DNA of 64,000 nucleotides from Roseimaritima multifibrata (lineage in GTDB: Bacteria > Planctomycetota > Planctomycetia > Pirellulales > Pirellulaceae), in the NCBI RefSeq assembly GCF_007741495.1, contig NZ_CP036262.1, forward strand, positions 6,634,001 through 6,698,000. Reading direction: 5' to 3'. Positions 8,068 to 16,612 of the stretch are shown piece by piece; position 1 is the stretch's first letter; the number at the start of each line of letters is the position of its first letter. The position numbers were made by a program, and so were the translations under genes. Below the pieces are notes generated by a model. The model was given only the letters and a program-made list of their open reading frames with translations, did not search any database and was not told the origin of the DNA.

Positions 8068-8858
8068 CAAAAAAAGCAACGAGACTACCGTCGCCAGACG
8101 GTGGACCAGCGACCAGCGACCACGCCATCTACCTTCTTAGCGGAACGGCGCGAGCCGTCCGGCAATCGCATCGGAAACACAATGAACTTGCCGGTCGGCT
8201 TGTTGATTTAGTGATTGTCGCCTTTCGCTCGGGACGTGAAATGGGTTTGCAGCGGTGGACGAGTCTAAATGGGGCCGAGCGAACACGTAGCCCGGAGGGC
8301 GGCAGATACTTGCCGGCGGTGTTAGCCGCCGGAGTGGGTATCGCAAAAAGGAAAGCCCAGCGGGCGACAGAACCATACTTATCTGTCGCCCGCTGGGCTT
8401 TCATACGCACGCTAGGTTTCCGTTGGCTTACACCAACGGCAAGTATCTGCCGCCCGCTGGGCTAAAAGCATTGCACTCAGACTCCGATGGGCAGGGTTGA
8501 AATCGTCACCTATAAGCTTTACGCCCCGAGCGAAAGGCGACAATCTTTCTCCGCTTTCAATTAAATCAACAAGCCACTCGCGCCGATCCGCTAGGAAATC
8601 CGCACGCAGATGCCAAAGAAGATGGCGTGGGCCCGTACCACGCTCTGGTGAGCGTAGCCACAAAACTAGCTCTCGGGTGAGGAAATTACCAAACGGCCGT
8701 CCCTACTGGGGATTTAGCACTTTGCATTTTGCTATTCTCATTTTGCTATTTACAGTCTCTCACGCAGCTCGCGGAAACTCGCACTACGCAACACGACCAG
8801 CCTCCCCTCAAACTCCGTTACCCTTCCCTCCTCAGCTTCCCCTTCGTATCCTCTGAGG
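8068..8858. repeat. Gene-free gap packed with interspersed palindromic repeats
   Basis: No gene is visible here. The gap holds: a TTCTTAGCGGAACGGCGCGAGCC element (8134-8163) joined through GTTGATTTAGTGA to a GTCGCCTTTCGCTC element (8216-8242); a GCCCGGAGGGCGGCAGATACTTGCCGG-type element (about 8289-8330); a 19-bp perfect inverted repeat reading AAAGCCCAGCGGGCGACAG (8352-8370) and its complement (8383-8401); the reverse of the joined element (about 8525-8607); and a CACGCTCTGGTGAGCG copy (8639-8662). Relatives of each lie elsewhere in the window. Confidence 0.85.
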
Positions 8859-10808
8859 ATGCCAAATACCCAACCATCACGCACTCGCTTCCGCGAGTAT
8901 CGTCAACAGATCCGTCAGCGCAAGAGCTCCCCTTCGTCGCCTCATTCCAGTGAACCGGCGACAAAAATGGTCGGAGGCAAAGAGCGTCACGCGAGGAAAC
9001 TGGGGAATCGCCAACGCGGCTTTTTTGAGCTGGTCGGCGCCTTCTGGTTCCTTGTTCGCGGCTATCGTTTATCGATCGTTCAGGCGATCCTGCTGATGGC
9101 CCTTTCGGTGGTCCTCAGCCTGATCCCGCCGGCGGGTACCAAATTGGCGATCGACTGCGTCTTGACCGACCCGCCGCGCCCACTTCCTGACTTCCTTCTT
9201 CAGCTGCCCCTTCCCGAATCCAAGATGGGGTTGCTGTTTGCGATCGCTGTCACGGTCACCGTCCTGACTCTGATCGCCACCATGATCCGCTTGGGTGGAC
9301 GCTGGCTGGCAACCAAAGCGGTCAACCGAACGCAGGTATCGATTCGCAATCAAGTCTTCGAGCATGCCGTTCGCTTGCCACTGCACAAGGTTTATGACCT
9401 CAAAAGCGGCGGCGTGGCCAGCCTGATTCGTGAAGATGCAGGGGGCGTGTCCGACCTAATTTTCAGCATGCTTTACAATCCGGCTCGAGCGATCATTCAG
9501 TTCGTCGGCAGTTTGATCATTTTGATGTGGGTGGACTGGAAATTGATGCTGGGCGGGTTGGCTTTGCTGCCAGCGGTCTGGATCACGCACCGAACCTGGA
9601 TCGCCCGAGTCCGACCACTGTTCCGCGATATCCGTCGCCAGCGACAACATATCGACAGCACGGCTACCGAAACCTTTGGTGGCATCCGAGTCGTCCGCAC
9701 GTTTGCACGTGCCCGCAGCGAAGCGGCTCGCTTCGTTCGCGAGGGGGACTTCATGGTCCGCCAACAACTATTCACTTGGTGGTGGACGCGGATCATCGAA
9801 ATCATCTGGGAAGTTCTTATCCCGTTGGCTTCGACGGGACTGCTGCTTTACGGTGGATATCAAATCATCAATGGGCAGCTCACCCTGGGAGACCTGATGA
9901 TGTTCTTGGTCTACTTGACGATGCTGCTGGATCCGCTGGCGACGCTGGCCGGTAGTGCGGTCACATTCCAAAACAACTTGGCCGGGCTGGACCGAATCCT
10001 GGATGTGATGGAAATGGAACAGGAACTGCCGACCAATCCCGGCGCGATCGCGGTCGAACGCGCCAGCGTTCAAGGGACGCTTCTGCTGGACCAGGTTTCC
10101 TTCCGTTATCCCGACACCGAATCCGTAGTCTTGTCAAACATTCAGCTGGAAATTCCGGCGGGGCAAACCGTTGCATTGGTAGGGCGCAGCGGAGCCGGCA
10201 AGACGACTCTGACGAACCTGGTCGCTCGCTTTTACGATCCGACCGAAGGGACAATTCGGCTGGACGGACGCGATCTAAAAGACATCCAACTAGACAGCTA
10301 TCGGCAGCTTCTAGGAATGGTCGAGCAGGACGTCTTTCTGTTCGACGGAACGATCGGCGAAAACATCGCTTACGCTCGCCGAGGTGCTGACCCGCAGGAC
10401 ATCCAAGCGGCCGCAGTTGCCGCCGCCGCCGACGAATTCATTGTTCGGCTTCCTAAAGGCTACGAAACCCTGATCGGCGAACGAGGCGTTAAACTATCCG
10501 GTGGTCAACGCCAACGAATTGCGATCGCCCGCGCGATCCTGGCAGATCCAAAAATACTGATCTTGGATGAAGCGACCAGCAATCTGGACAGCGAAAGCGA
10601 ACGTTTGATCCAAAGCAGTCTGGAACATTTGTTGACCGACCGGACCGCTCTGGTGATCGCCCATCGCCTGAGCACGATCCGCAACGCAGACAAAATTGTC
10701 GTTCTGGAGGATGGACGAATCGTCGAATCCGGAACCCACGATGAACTGATCGCCAAAGGGTCGAAATACAGTCAAATGGTCGAACTACAAACCGAATTCC
10801 AACCTTAA
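8859..10808 (+). CDS. MsbA-type ABC exporter (fused permease and ATPase)
   Basis: A 649-residue half-transporter: a polar N-terminal extension of about 60 residues, six transmembrane helices (about 60-350) and a C-terminal ATPase. The ATPase has Walker A GRSGAGKT near 444-451, the signature LSGGQRQR near 546-553, Walker B ILILDEATSNLD near 566-577 and the switch His in IAHRLST near 600. Homodimers of this class export lipids, lipopolysaccharide precursors, peptides or drugs from the inner leaflet. The Arg/Ser/Lys-rich N-terminal extension is not a signal peptide. It stands alone between two repeat-bearing gaps, so its substrate cannot be read from context. Confidence 0.9.
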   Translation: MPNTQPSRTRFREYRQQIRQRKSSPSSPHSSEPATKMVGGKERHARKLGNRQRGFFELVGAFWFLVRGYRLSIVQAILLMALSVVLSLIPPAGTKLAIDCVLTDPPRPLPDFLLQLPLPESKMGLLFAIAVTVTVLTLIATMIRLGGRWLATKAVNRTQVSIRNQVFEHAVRLPLHKVYDLKSGGVASLIREDAGGVSDLIFSMLYNPARAIIQFVGSLIILMWVDWKLMLGGLALLPAVWITHRTWIARVRPLFRDIRRQRQHIDSTATETFGGIRVVRTFARARSEAARFVREGDFMVRQQLFTWWWTRIIEIIWEVLIPLASTGLLLYGGYQIINGQLTLGDLMMFLVYLTMLLDPLATLAGSAVTFQNNLAGLDRILDVMEMEQELPTNPGAIAVERASVQGTLLLDQVSFRYPDTESVVLSNIQLEIPAGQTVALVGRSGAGKTTLTNLVARFYDPTEGTIRLDGRDLKDIQLDSYRQLLGMVEQDVFLFDGTIGENIAYARRGADPQDIQAAAVAAAADEFIVRLPKGYETLIGERGVKLSGGQRQRIAIARAILADPKILILDEATSNLDSESERLIQSSLEHLLTDRTALVIAHRLSTIRNADKIVVLEDGRIVESGTHDELIAKGSKYSQMVELQTEFQP

Positions 10809-10880
10809 CAGCCCCCCCGTAGCAGCGGCTCTCGGGACGTGCGATAAAATAAGTCACGAGCAAGGTCGTGGGCAGCCGAC

Positions 10881-10953
10881 ATCCCAACCCGCTGCGTAAG
10901 CGAGGGACCGAAAGAACAACCCGCCATCCCTCGCATACGCGGCGGGTTGGGAT
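10881..10953. repeat. Imperfect 28-bp inverted repeat
   Basis: The left arm 10881-10908 (starts ATCCCAACCCGCTGCGTAAG) pairs with 10926-10953 with three mismatches across a 17-base loop. A half copy of the same arm lies at 27894-27924, just beyond the end of mlaE. The surrounding 350-base gap (10809-11160) holds nothing else that I can recognise. Confidence 0.8.
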
Positions 10954-11160
10954 TTTGATCTCTTGCCACACCACTGCAATCCACCAACTTATAAATCGCT
11001 CGTCCCCCAAGACGCTGGATTTTCGATTCTCGCACAGAATCGACTACGTGACCTTACCTTCAACGACATGCACAACGGTCTCCGCAAAAGTGTTGCAGAA
11101 CAGCGATGCCCCTGTGTAAGACAAACCTACCTGCCCCTCTACACACGATAGGCTCTACCA

Positions 11161-12450
11161 ATGCGTACCCTCCCTGCGTTCCTTTCCCTCTCTCTTGGTT
11201 TGCTTGTTTCCATTCCTAGCTGGTCGGCCGACGGTGACTGGCATCAATGGCGTGGCCCCAACCGGACCGGGCATGCCGCCCCTCAAGCATTGCTGCAAAC
11301 CTGGCCCGCCGACGGACCTTCGGTGATCTGGTCCTTCGCCAACGCAGGCACGGGATACAGCAGCATGTCGATCGACAACGGTCAGCTGTTCACGATGGGG
11401 ACGATCGATGACGAATGTGTCGTCCTCTGTTTGGACGCCAACAACGGCGAACTGAAATGGAAGCAGGCGATCAGTCGTGCCGCCAAAGAGGACGAGTACC
11501 TGCAGAAATGGGGCGGAGGCCCACGCAGCACCCCGACCGTCGATGGCGCTTCCATTTATGCCATCAGCGATATCGGCACGTTGGCGAAACTGGATCGCAA
11601 AACCGGCAAAGTGCAGTGGTCGGTCGACTTCCTTTCCCTGCCCGAAGCTCAAATCCCGAAATGGGGTTACGCCGAATCCGCACTCATCGATGGCGACCGA
11701 GTGGTTGTCACCCCAGGCGGCGAGAACTTCATGGTCGCTTTCGACAAAGAAACCGGCAAACAGGTTTGGACCAGCAAAGGGGTCAATGAAACGGCCGCTT
11801 ACGCTTCGATCATCAAGCACACCTTCGACGATGTCACGTTCTACACCACCGCCGGCCCCGGCGGACTCTACGGGTTTGACACAACCTCCGGCGAACAGCT
11901 GTTCCATAGCCCGGTCACCGGCAACCCGACGGCCGTCATTCCAACTCCAATCGCCGACGGACCTCACGTCTATCACACGTCCGCTTACGGAGCTGGGAAT
12001 GCTTTGCTGGAACTGAAATCGGATGCAAACGGCAAACTGACCGCCTCCCAGCAATACCACATCGACGAAAAGAGCATGCAGAACCATCACGGCGGAGTCG
12101 TCTTGGTGGACGGGGTGATCTACGGTTTCAGCAAATCCGACGGCGGACAATGGATGGCTCAAGACCTACAGTCCGGCGAAACCCTGTGGCAAGAACGCCT
12201 CCGCGGGAATCGCAGCGGATCGATCGCCTACGCCGATGGCCGTCTGTACTGCTACAACGATGGCGACGGAACCGTCTACCTGATCGAACCAAATCGTGAC
12301 GGCTGGAAAGCGACCGGCGAATTAACGATCCCCGAAGAAACCGAACTGCCTCGAGGCAGCGGTGCCATCTGGACGCATCCCGTCATCGCGGGGCAAAAAC
12401 TATACATCCGCGACCAAGACCGAATCTTCGCATTCGATATCGCAAGATAA
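11161..12450 (+). CDS. Secreted PQQ-like beta-propeller protein (BamB-like)
   Basis: A 429-residue exported protein: signal peptide at residues 1-22 (MRTLPAFLSLSLGLL..WSA), then DWHQWRGPNRTGHA, the usual opening of planctomycete outer-membrane-biogenesis/PQQ-repeat proteins. Repeated blades follow, each with a D..tG...W motif, for example LDANNGELKWKQ, LDRKTGKVQWSVD, FDKETGKQVWTSK and LQSGETLWQERL. There is no enzyme motif and PQQ binding is not shown. Such proteins are numerous in planctomycetes and their role is not settled. It converges on the downstream gene with 17 bases between stops. Confidence 0.85.
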   Translation: MRTLPAFLSLSLGLLVSIPSWSADGDWHQWRGPNRTGHAAPQALLQTWPADGPSVIWSFANAGTGYSSMSIDNGQLFTMGTIDDECVVLCLDANNGELKWKQAISRAAKEDEYLQKWGGGPRSTPTVDGASIYAISDIGTLAKLDRKTGKVQWSVDFLSLPEAQIPKWGYAESALIDGDRVVVTPGGENFMVAFDKETGKQVWTSKGVNETAAYASIIKHTFDDVTFYTTAGPGGLYGFDTTSGEQLFHSPVTGNPTAVIPTPIADGPHVYHTSAYGAGNALLELKSDANGKLTASQQYHIDEKSMQNHHGGVVLVDGVIYGFSKSDGGQWMAQDLQSGETLWQERLRGNRSGSIAYADGRLYCYNDGDGTVYLIEPNRDGWKATGELTIPEETELPRGSGAIWTHPVIAGQKLYIRDQDRIFAFDIAR

Positions 12451-12467
12451 ATGCGAGAAACCGTGGA

Positions 12468-13238
12468 TCAACGCATCGCGGCAGCGATTGCAAAAATCAG
12501 GTAATACTGCACGAGATAACACGTCAGCGGATACTGACCGATCGTCTCCAATCCTGCCACATGCCACTTCGGACGCTTTGCCGCCCAAGCAACCATCCCG
12601 GTTGCGGGCAAGATGAAGTAGCAGAGCATGTAAGAAACGCCTCCGGATTGCCCCATTCCCAGCCAGGCAACCCCCGAGGCCAACAGACAGCCACTGACAA
12701 GTGCAGCAAGCGTCCCATAACGTTCAAGAATCATTCCCTGCGCGACGAACGGGACGACCACCGACAAGGGATAATCCAACCATGCCGCCGTCGGATCGAC
12801 CGAATAGAAGAACAACGCGAGGACCAACGCCACGAAATATCGACCGGTGACGACGGCCACCACGTAGGCCAGCGTCAAACTAGCCAGAATTTCTAGCTCC
12901 TGATACCAAGCATAAAAAGCGACATTGATCACGATCGTCGCGAGCACCAATTGGATAAACCGCTTCCTCGGCAGCAACGTCATCACGCGGCCGGTGAACG
13001 ATCGGTCTTCAAACGCCGCGGGCAAAAAGTACCCCATCAAAACACAGAACAGCGGCATGCTCAGCCGAGTCCAAAACCGGACGGTGGAGTAATCGATACT
13101 GACATGCATCAATATTCCAGCAACGTGGTCAACGACCATTAACAAGATCGCAAACCCACGCAGCGTATCGAGTGCACGATTCCGCTGGCCAAACTGAGAC
13201 ATCAAAGCCAAGCGACTGGCAATCTGATTGGAACCCAT
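12468..13238 (-). CDS. TraX/acyltransferase 3-like membrane protein
   Basis: A 256-residue polytopic membrane protein. The opening RNRALDTLRGFAILLMVVDHVAG matches the first helix of the acyltransferase 3 / heparan-alpha-glucosaminide acetyltransferase-like superfamily, and the end QYPLTCYLVQYYLIF fits TraX-type members. These proteins transfer acyl groups to extracytoplasmic substrates; the substrate here is unknown. Met13 (start near 13202) is an alternative start, since the superfamily begins right at this motif. It converges with the BamB-like gene. Confidence 0.65.
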   Translation of the reverse strand: MGSNQIASRLALMSQFGQRNRALDTLRGFAILLMVVDHVAGILMHVSIDYSTVRFWTRLSMPLFCVLMGYFLPAAFEDRSFTGRVMTLLPRKRFIQLVLATIVINVAFYAWYQELEILASLTLAYVVAVVTGRYFVALVLALFFYSVDPTAAWLDYPLSVVVPFVAQGMILERYGTLAALVSGCLLASGVAWLGMGQSGGVSYMLCYFILPATGMVAWAAKRPKWHVAGLETIGQYPLTCYLVQYYLIFAIAAAMR

Positions 13239-13914
13239 CAGGGGCCTCGAACAAGAAGAACGTCAGAAAGACCGCAAACCTAGCACACCCACAGCGTCAG
13301 GCGAGACGGCAGTTTTTGTCGTTGAGTTGCTTGAAGGGCGGACGCGACGTAGGGCCGGGTTCCCACCGGCCAATCGCAAGCCATCGCGCGAGTCACAAAC
13401 AGCCCGGAGGGCGACAGATACTTGCCGGCGGCGTGAGCCGCCGGGGAAGAACAAGCGGAAAGCAAAGCCCAGCGGGCGACAGAATTTATCCATCACCAAT
13501 TCTGCCGCCCGCTGGGCTAAAAACCAAATCAACACAACCCGCTTCGCAGCAGATCAAATATCAGGCAGCCAGGCCGGACGGCTCGCGCCGTTCCGCTAAG
13601 AATTCAGCCCGCTGGGCTAAAACCAAATCAACACAAACCGATTTGCAGCAGGTCAAATTTCAGGCAGCTCGGCCGGACGGCTTGCGCCGATCCGCTAAGA
13701 AGCATTCGGACTCGAAAATGCCAGATCCGGCCTACGGACAGTCCCCAAAACCGGAAAATCTGCTACTTCAGGCCTTTTTTCACTTCTCCACTGGCAAGCG
13801 GGCAGGAAATTGTTGCCCGATCGCCAATCTCCAATTAAGCTCGGGGAAGGACTTTTCTGTTCCTGCTCCGATCCCTTTTTGGCTCAGATTCTTTTGACAA
13901 AGGCAAATCTTCCG
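13239..13914. repeat. Gene-free gap with three kinds of interspersed repeat
   Basis: No gene is supported. Repeats: AGCCCGGAGGGCGACAGATAC followed by a CCGGCGGC/GCCGCCGG pair (13400-13444); an inverted repeat AGCCCAGCGGGCGACAGAA (13466-13484) against 13500-13518 with one mismatch; and two tandem-like copies of a unit with AAACCAAATCAACACAA..GCAG..GGTCAAAT that each end in GGCCGGACGGCTCGCGCC..CCGCTAAGAA (13572-13602 and 13671-13701). The last 150 bases before the next gene hold no repeat I recognise and may contain its promoter. Confidence 0.8.
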
Positions 13915-15327
13915 ATGCGACGCCGTCCGACCTTCGCACTCTTCGCCAAATCTGCCCTTTGTTGCTTGGTTGCACTCGCTGTAACCTGCTTCTCGACAAC
14001 CGCAGAAGCGCAAGACGACAACAATAATAACGACAACAACAACGATACGAATGTATTCGTCCAACCTGTTGCTGGAGTCGAAGTGGACGCCACGGGTGTC
14101 CTTCGAGTTAAACACTTCGATCCACGACTTGCGATCGCACGTGCTCAAGCGGCGGTCCAGGCCCTTCCTGCCGACCTGAAAAAACCTTCCGAACTGCGAA
14201 AAATCTCGCTCAATCGCTTGGAAGCAGCCATCGAGAAAGCCGAAGGGGCCGACGATGTGATGCAAGCGATGGCCGGTTTGACGCGAATCGAGAACGTCTT
14301 TTTCTACCCCGAAACCAACGATGTGGTGATCGCCGGCCCGGCAGAACCCTTTGCCTCGGACGCCTCAGGGCGAGTCCGCGGAACGATCACAGGGCGACCT
14401 GTCATTCTCTTGGAAGATATGGTCACCGCCCTGCGAGCCTACGCTCCAGGCGATCGCCCCACCAACGTGATCAGCGTCTCGATCGACCCCACCGAAGAAG
14501 GCCTGAAACGACTGCAACAAGTCCTTCGAACCGTCCGCAGCGGCCTTCGTCCCGGCGATGCGGCTCGCCTAGCGATGACTCTGAAGAACAACCTTGGCCT
14601 GCAAAACGTGACAATTCAGGGAATCCCTGCCAACACCCACTTCGCTCAAGTACTGGTCGAAGCGGATTATCGAATGAAATTGATCGGGATTGGCCTTGAG
14701 CAACTTCCGATCCGCATGGCCAGCTACGTTGAACGAGCCAGCCCAACTCAAATCGCTTCGAATGCGATGGAACGTTGGTACTTTGTGCCCAATTATGACG
14801 GCGTCAAAGTCAGCCCCGACGGGCACGCCATGCAACTCAGCCAACATGGCGTCAAACTGGTTGGTGCAAACGAACGAGTCGCCGCCGATGGACAGCGAGT
14901 CGCTGCAGGCCGCGGCAACCGCGCCAGTGAAGCTTTCTGCAAAGACTTTACCGAGAAATACGACCAAATCGCAGCCGTTGCCCCTGTTTACGCTCAAATG
15001 CGAAACCTGATCGACGCTTCGATTGCCGCCGCCTACATCCAACAGCAGGACTTCCACACCCAAGCGGGTTGGCAGATGGAACTATTCGGCGACGAAGCCC
15101 GCTTCGCTGTCGAATCGCATCACTCGCCCGTCCAGGTAGAAACCGCCGTCAACGCGGTCTGGAAAGGAAACACACTAATGACGCCACTCGGTGGTGGAGT
15201 CAACGTGCAGCCTCGCAGTGCCCTCAGGAGCGATCGTAAAACGGTCGATTCCAGTGGTGAAACCGAAGCCAGCCGCCAAGCCCAAGCTCCACACCAGCTA
15301 CAAGACGGCCAGTGGTGGTGGGACTGA
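13915..15327 (+). CDS. DUF1598 family secreted protein
   Basis: A 470-residue exported protein. Residues 1-35 form a signal peptide (Arg-rich start, hydrophobic core, TTAEAQ cleavage site), followed by an Asp/Asn-only linker (DDNNNNDNNNDTN). The rest matches DUF1598, a family I know almost only from planctomycetes: GVLRVKHFDPRLAIARAQAA early, NVISVSIDPTEEGLKRLQQV in the middle and RMKLIGIGLE.. further on. ATG 13915 is chosen because it begins the signal peptide; the frame is open upstream but into a repeat gap. The protein ends in DGQWWWD. Function is unknown. Confidence 0.85.
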   Translation: MRRRPTFALFAKSALCCLVALAVTCFSTTAEAQDDNNNNDNNNDTNVFVQPVAGVEVDATGVLRVKHFDPRLAIARAQAAVQALPADLKKPSELRKISLNRLEAAIEKAEGADDVMQAMAGLTRIENVFFYPETNDVVIAGPAEPFASDASGRVRGTITGRPVILLEDMVTALRAYAPGDRPTNVISVSIDPTEEGLKRLQQVLRTVRSGLRPGDAARLAMTLKNNLGLQNVTIQGIPANTHFAQVLVEADYRMKLIGIGLEQLPIRMASYVERASPTQIASNAMERWYFVPNYDGVKVSPDGHAMQLSQHGVKLVGANERVAADGQRVAAGRGNRASEAFCKDFTEKYDQIAAVAPVYAQMRNLIDASIAAAYIQQQDFHTQAGWQMELFGDEARFAVESHHSPVQVETAVNAVWKGNTLMTPLGGGVNVQPRSALRSDRKTVDSSGETEASRQAQAPHQLQDGQWWWD

Positions 15328-15723
15328 TCCGAGTATCACCTTTCGCTCGGGACGTGAAATTTACCGGTGACGTATTATCGGTCTGCCCATCCGAGCCTGA
15401 GTGCAGTGCTTTTAGCCCAGCGGGCGACAGACAAGAATGGTTCTGTCGCCCGCTGGGCTTTCCTTTTCGCGACACCCACGGTGGTTCTTGTAATCTGCCC
15501 ACACTCTGGCGAGCGTAGCTACGTGACTGCCTCGGAAACCGTCACCAATCGACTTCACGTCCCCCACGAACGAACCGTAGCAACCAAATTCCCGTCACCT
15601 GACGGGAATTTTTTGGCGCCTTTCGCTCCACCAAAGAACGTTTTCTTGTGAGCATTCTTTCGCGGAACGAAAGGCGACATAGCAAGCCGCTCCGCTAAGA
15701 ATGCTTTCCTCTGCTGCGGTTTT
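15328..15723. repeat. Gap with repeats between the DUF1598 gene and the response regulator
   Basis: It holds a CACCTTTCGCTCGGGACGTGAAAT element (15335-15362), the palindrome AGCCCAGCGGGCGACAGA (15414-15431) against 15442-15459, a CACTCTGGCGAGCGTAGCTACG element (15494-15524), a terminator-like hairpin (listed apart), and a half-decayed copy of the long CGCCTTTCGCTC palindrome (15615-15680) that runs into AGCAAGCCGCTCCGCTAAGAA. No gene is visible. Confidence 0.8.
15587..15614 (+). terminator. Intrinsic terminator-like hairpin
   Basis: An 11-bp perfect stem (AATTCCCGTCA, 15587-15597, against 15600-15610) with a 2-base loop is followed by an unbroken run of T (15609-15614). It lies 260 bases after the DUF1598 stop on the same strand. 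Stem, loop and T-run fit a rho-independent terminator, although the two-base loop is tight. Confidence 0.5.
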
Positions 15724-16359
15724 TTAGACGACGCCGAGCTTTACCGCTTGCACGGCCGCGTCGGTCCTGTCCGAAACGCTCCACTTGCGCAGTATGTTCT
15801 GGACGTGCTCTTTTACCGTTTCGACACTGATCTGAAGCGACAGCGCAATCTCTTTGTTGCTTAACCCCAGCGCGACGTGCCTCAAGACCTGCATTTCTCT
15901 TGCGGTCAGGGGCAATTCAGGATCGTCCGTTGACATCCCGCTTTTTCGCATCGTATCGCGAACTTTGCCAAACATGCCCTCTGCGGGGGGAGTTACCTGC
16001 AAACTGGCATGGCGGAGTGCCAGCAGCAATTCGTCGCGTGAGTCGCCCTTCAGCACGTAATCGCTTGCCCCCAAAGCGACCGATCGAGCGACATAGGTGG
16101 GATTCTCGTAACTGCTGATCATCACGTAACGCGCTTCGGGACAGACCTCGCGAAGCAGTGCAATCCCTGCAATCCCATCAACCTCCACCATCCGCACATC
16201 TAACAAAATCAAATCGGGCTGTACCGAATTTGATAGCTCCACGGCTTCTGCGACGCTGCCCACTGCCCCCACAATCTCGTAATCGTCCGCTTGAAGAAGC
16301 TCTCTCAAACCTACTCGGACGACCTCATGGTCGTCCACAATCAATAATTTAGGAATCAT
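15724..16359 (-). CDS. NarL/FixJ-type response regulator
   Basis: A 211-residue two-domain regulator. The N-terminal receiver has the acidic pair in IVDDHE (residues 7-12) and the phospho-acceptor Asp54 in ILLDVRM. The C-terminal LuxR-type helix-turn-helix spans about 149-203 (LTAREMQVLRHVALGLSNKEIA, then VSVETVKEH-like ISVETVKEHVQNIL). It is divergent from an NtrC-type regulator with 253 bases between the starts. No histidine kinase is encoded in the window, so its input is unknown. Confidence 0.92.
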   Translation of the reverse strand: MIPKLLIVDDHEVVRVGLRELLQADDYEIVGAVGSVAEAVELSNSVQPDLILLDVRMVEVDGIAGIALLREVCPEARYVMISSYENPTYVARSVALGASDYVLKGDSRDELLLALRHASLQVTPPAEGMFGKVRDTMRKSGMSTDDPELPLTAREMQVLRHVALGLSNKEIALSLQISVETVKEHVQNILRKWSVSDRTDAAVQAVKLGVV

Positions 16360-16477
16360 TACATCTCAAGAAGCAAAGAAAAGACCGCTGTCGGCGGCGT
16401 TCAAACAAATAAGAACCCAATCAATACAAATCGAAAAATCGGCACACCTTCCCCAAAACCACCCGTCTAGAGGGGAC

Positions 16478-16538
16478 GTTGCGGTTCTTAAGGACCAGCA
16501 CAAAACACTACGCGTTTTGACGAACGCTAAACCGCAAC
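16478..16538. promoter_or_regulatory. Spaced 9-bp inverted repeat between divergent regulators
   Basis: GTTGCGGTT (16478-16486) and its complement AACCGCAAC (16530-16538) face each other across 43 bases that include a smaller AAAAC..GTTTT pair. The position between two divergent response-regulator genes makes a binding site for one of them plausible, but this is only inference from symmetry. Confidence 0.25.
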
Positions 16539-16612
16539 CTAAATCCTTATGTGCGATTTTTTTTCTCGCTGCCCTTATTTGCTTTATCCATTTCTTTTTG
16601 TCTGGCGTCACA

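Noticed and set aside
13172-13897. A 241-codon plus-strand frame over the repeat gap
   Set aside because: It runs through three interspersed repeats and overlaps the membrane protein gene antisense; no protein family is visible.
16517-16612. N-terminal extension of the NtrC-type regulator
   Set aside because: The extra 32 codons are hydrophobic and unrelated to receiver domains, and ATG 16613 fits the family start.
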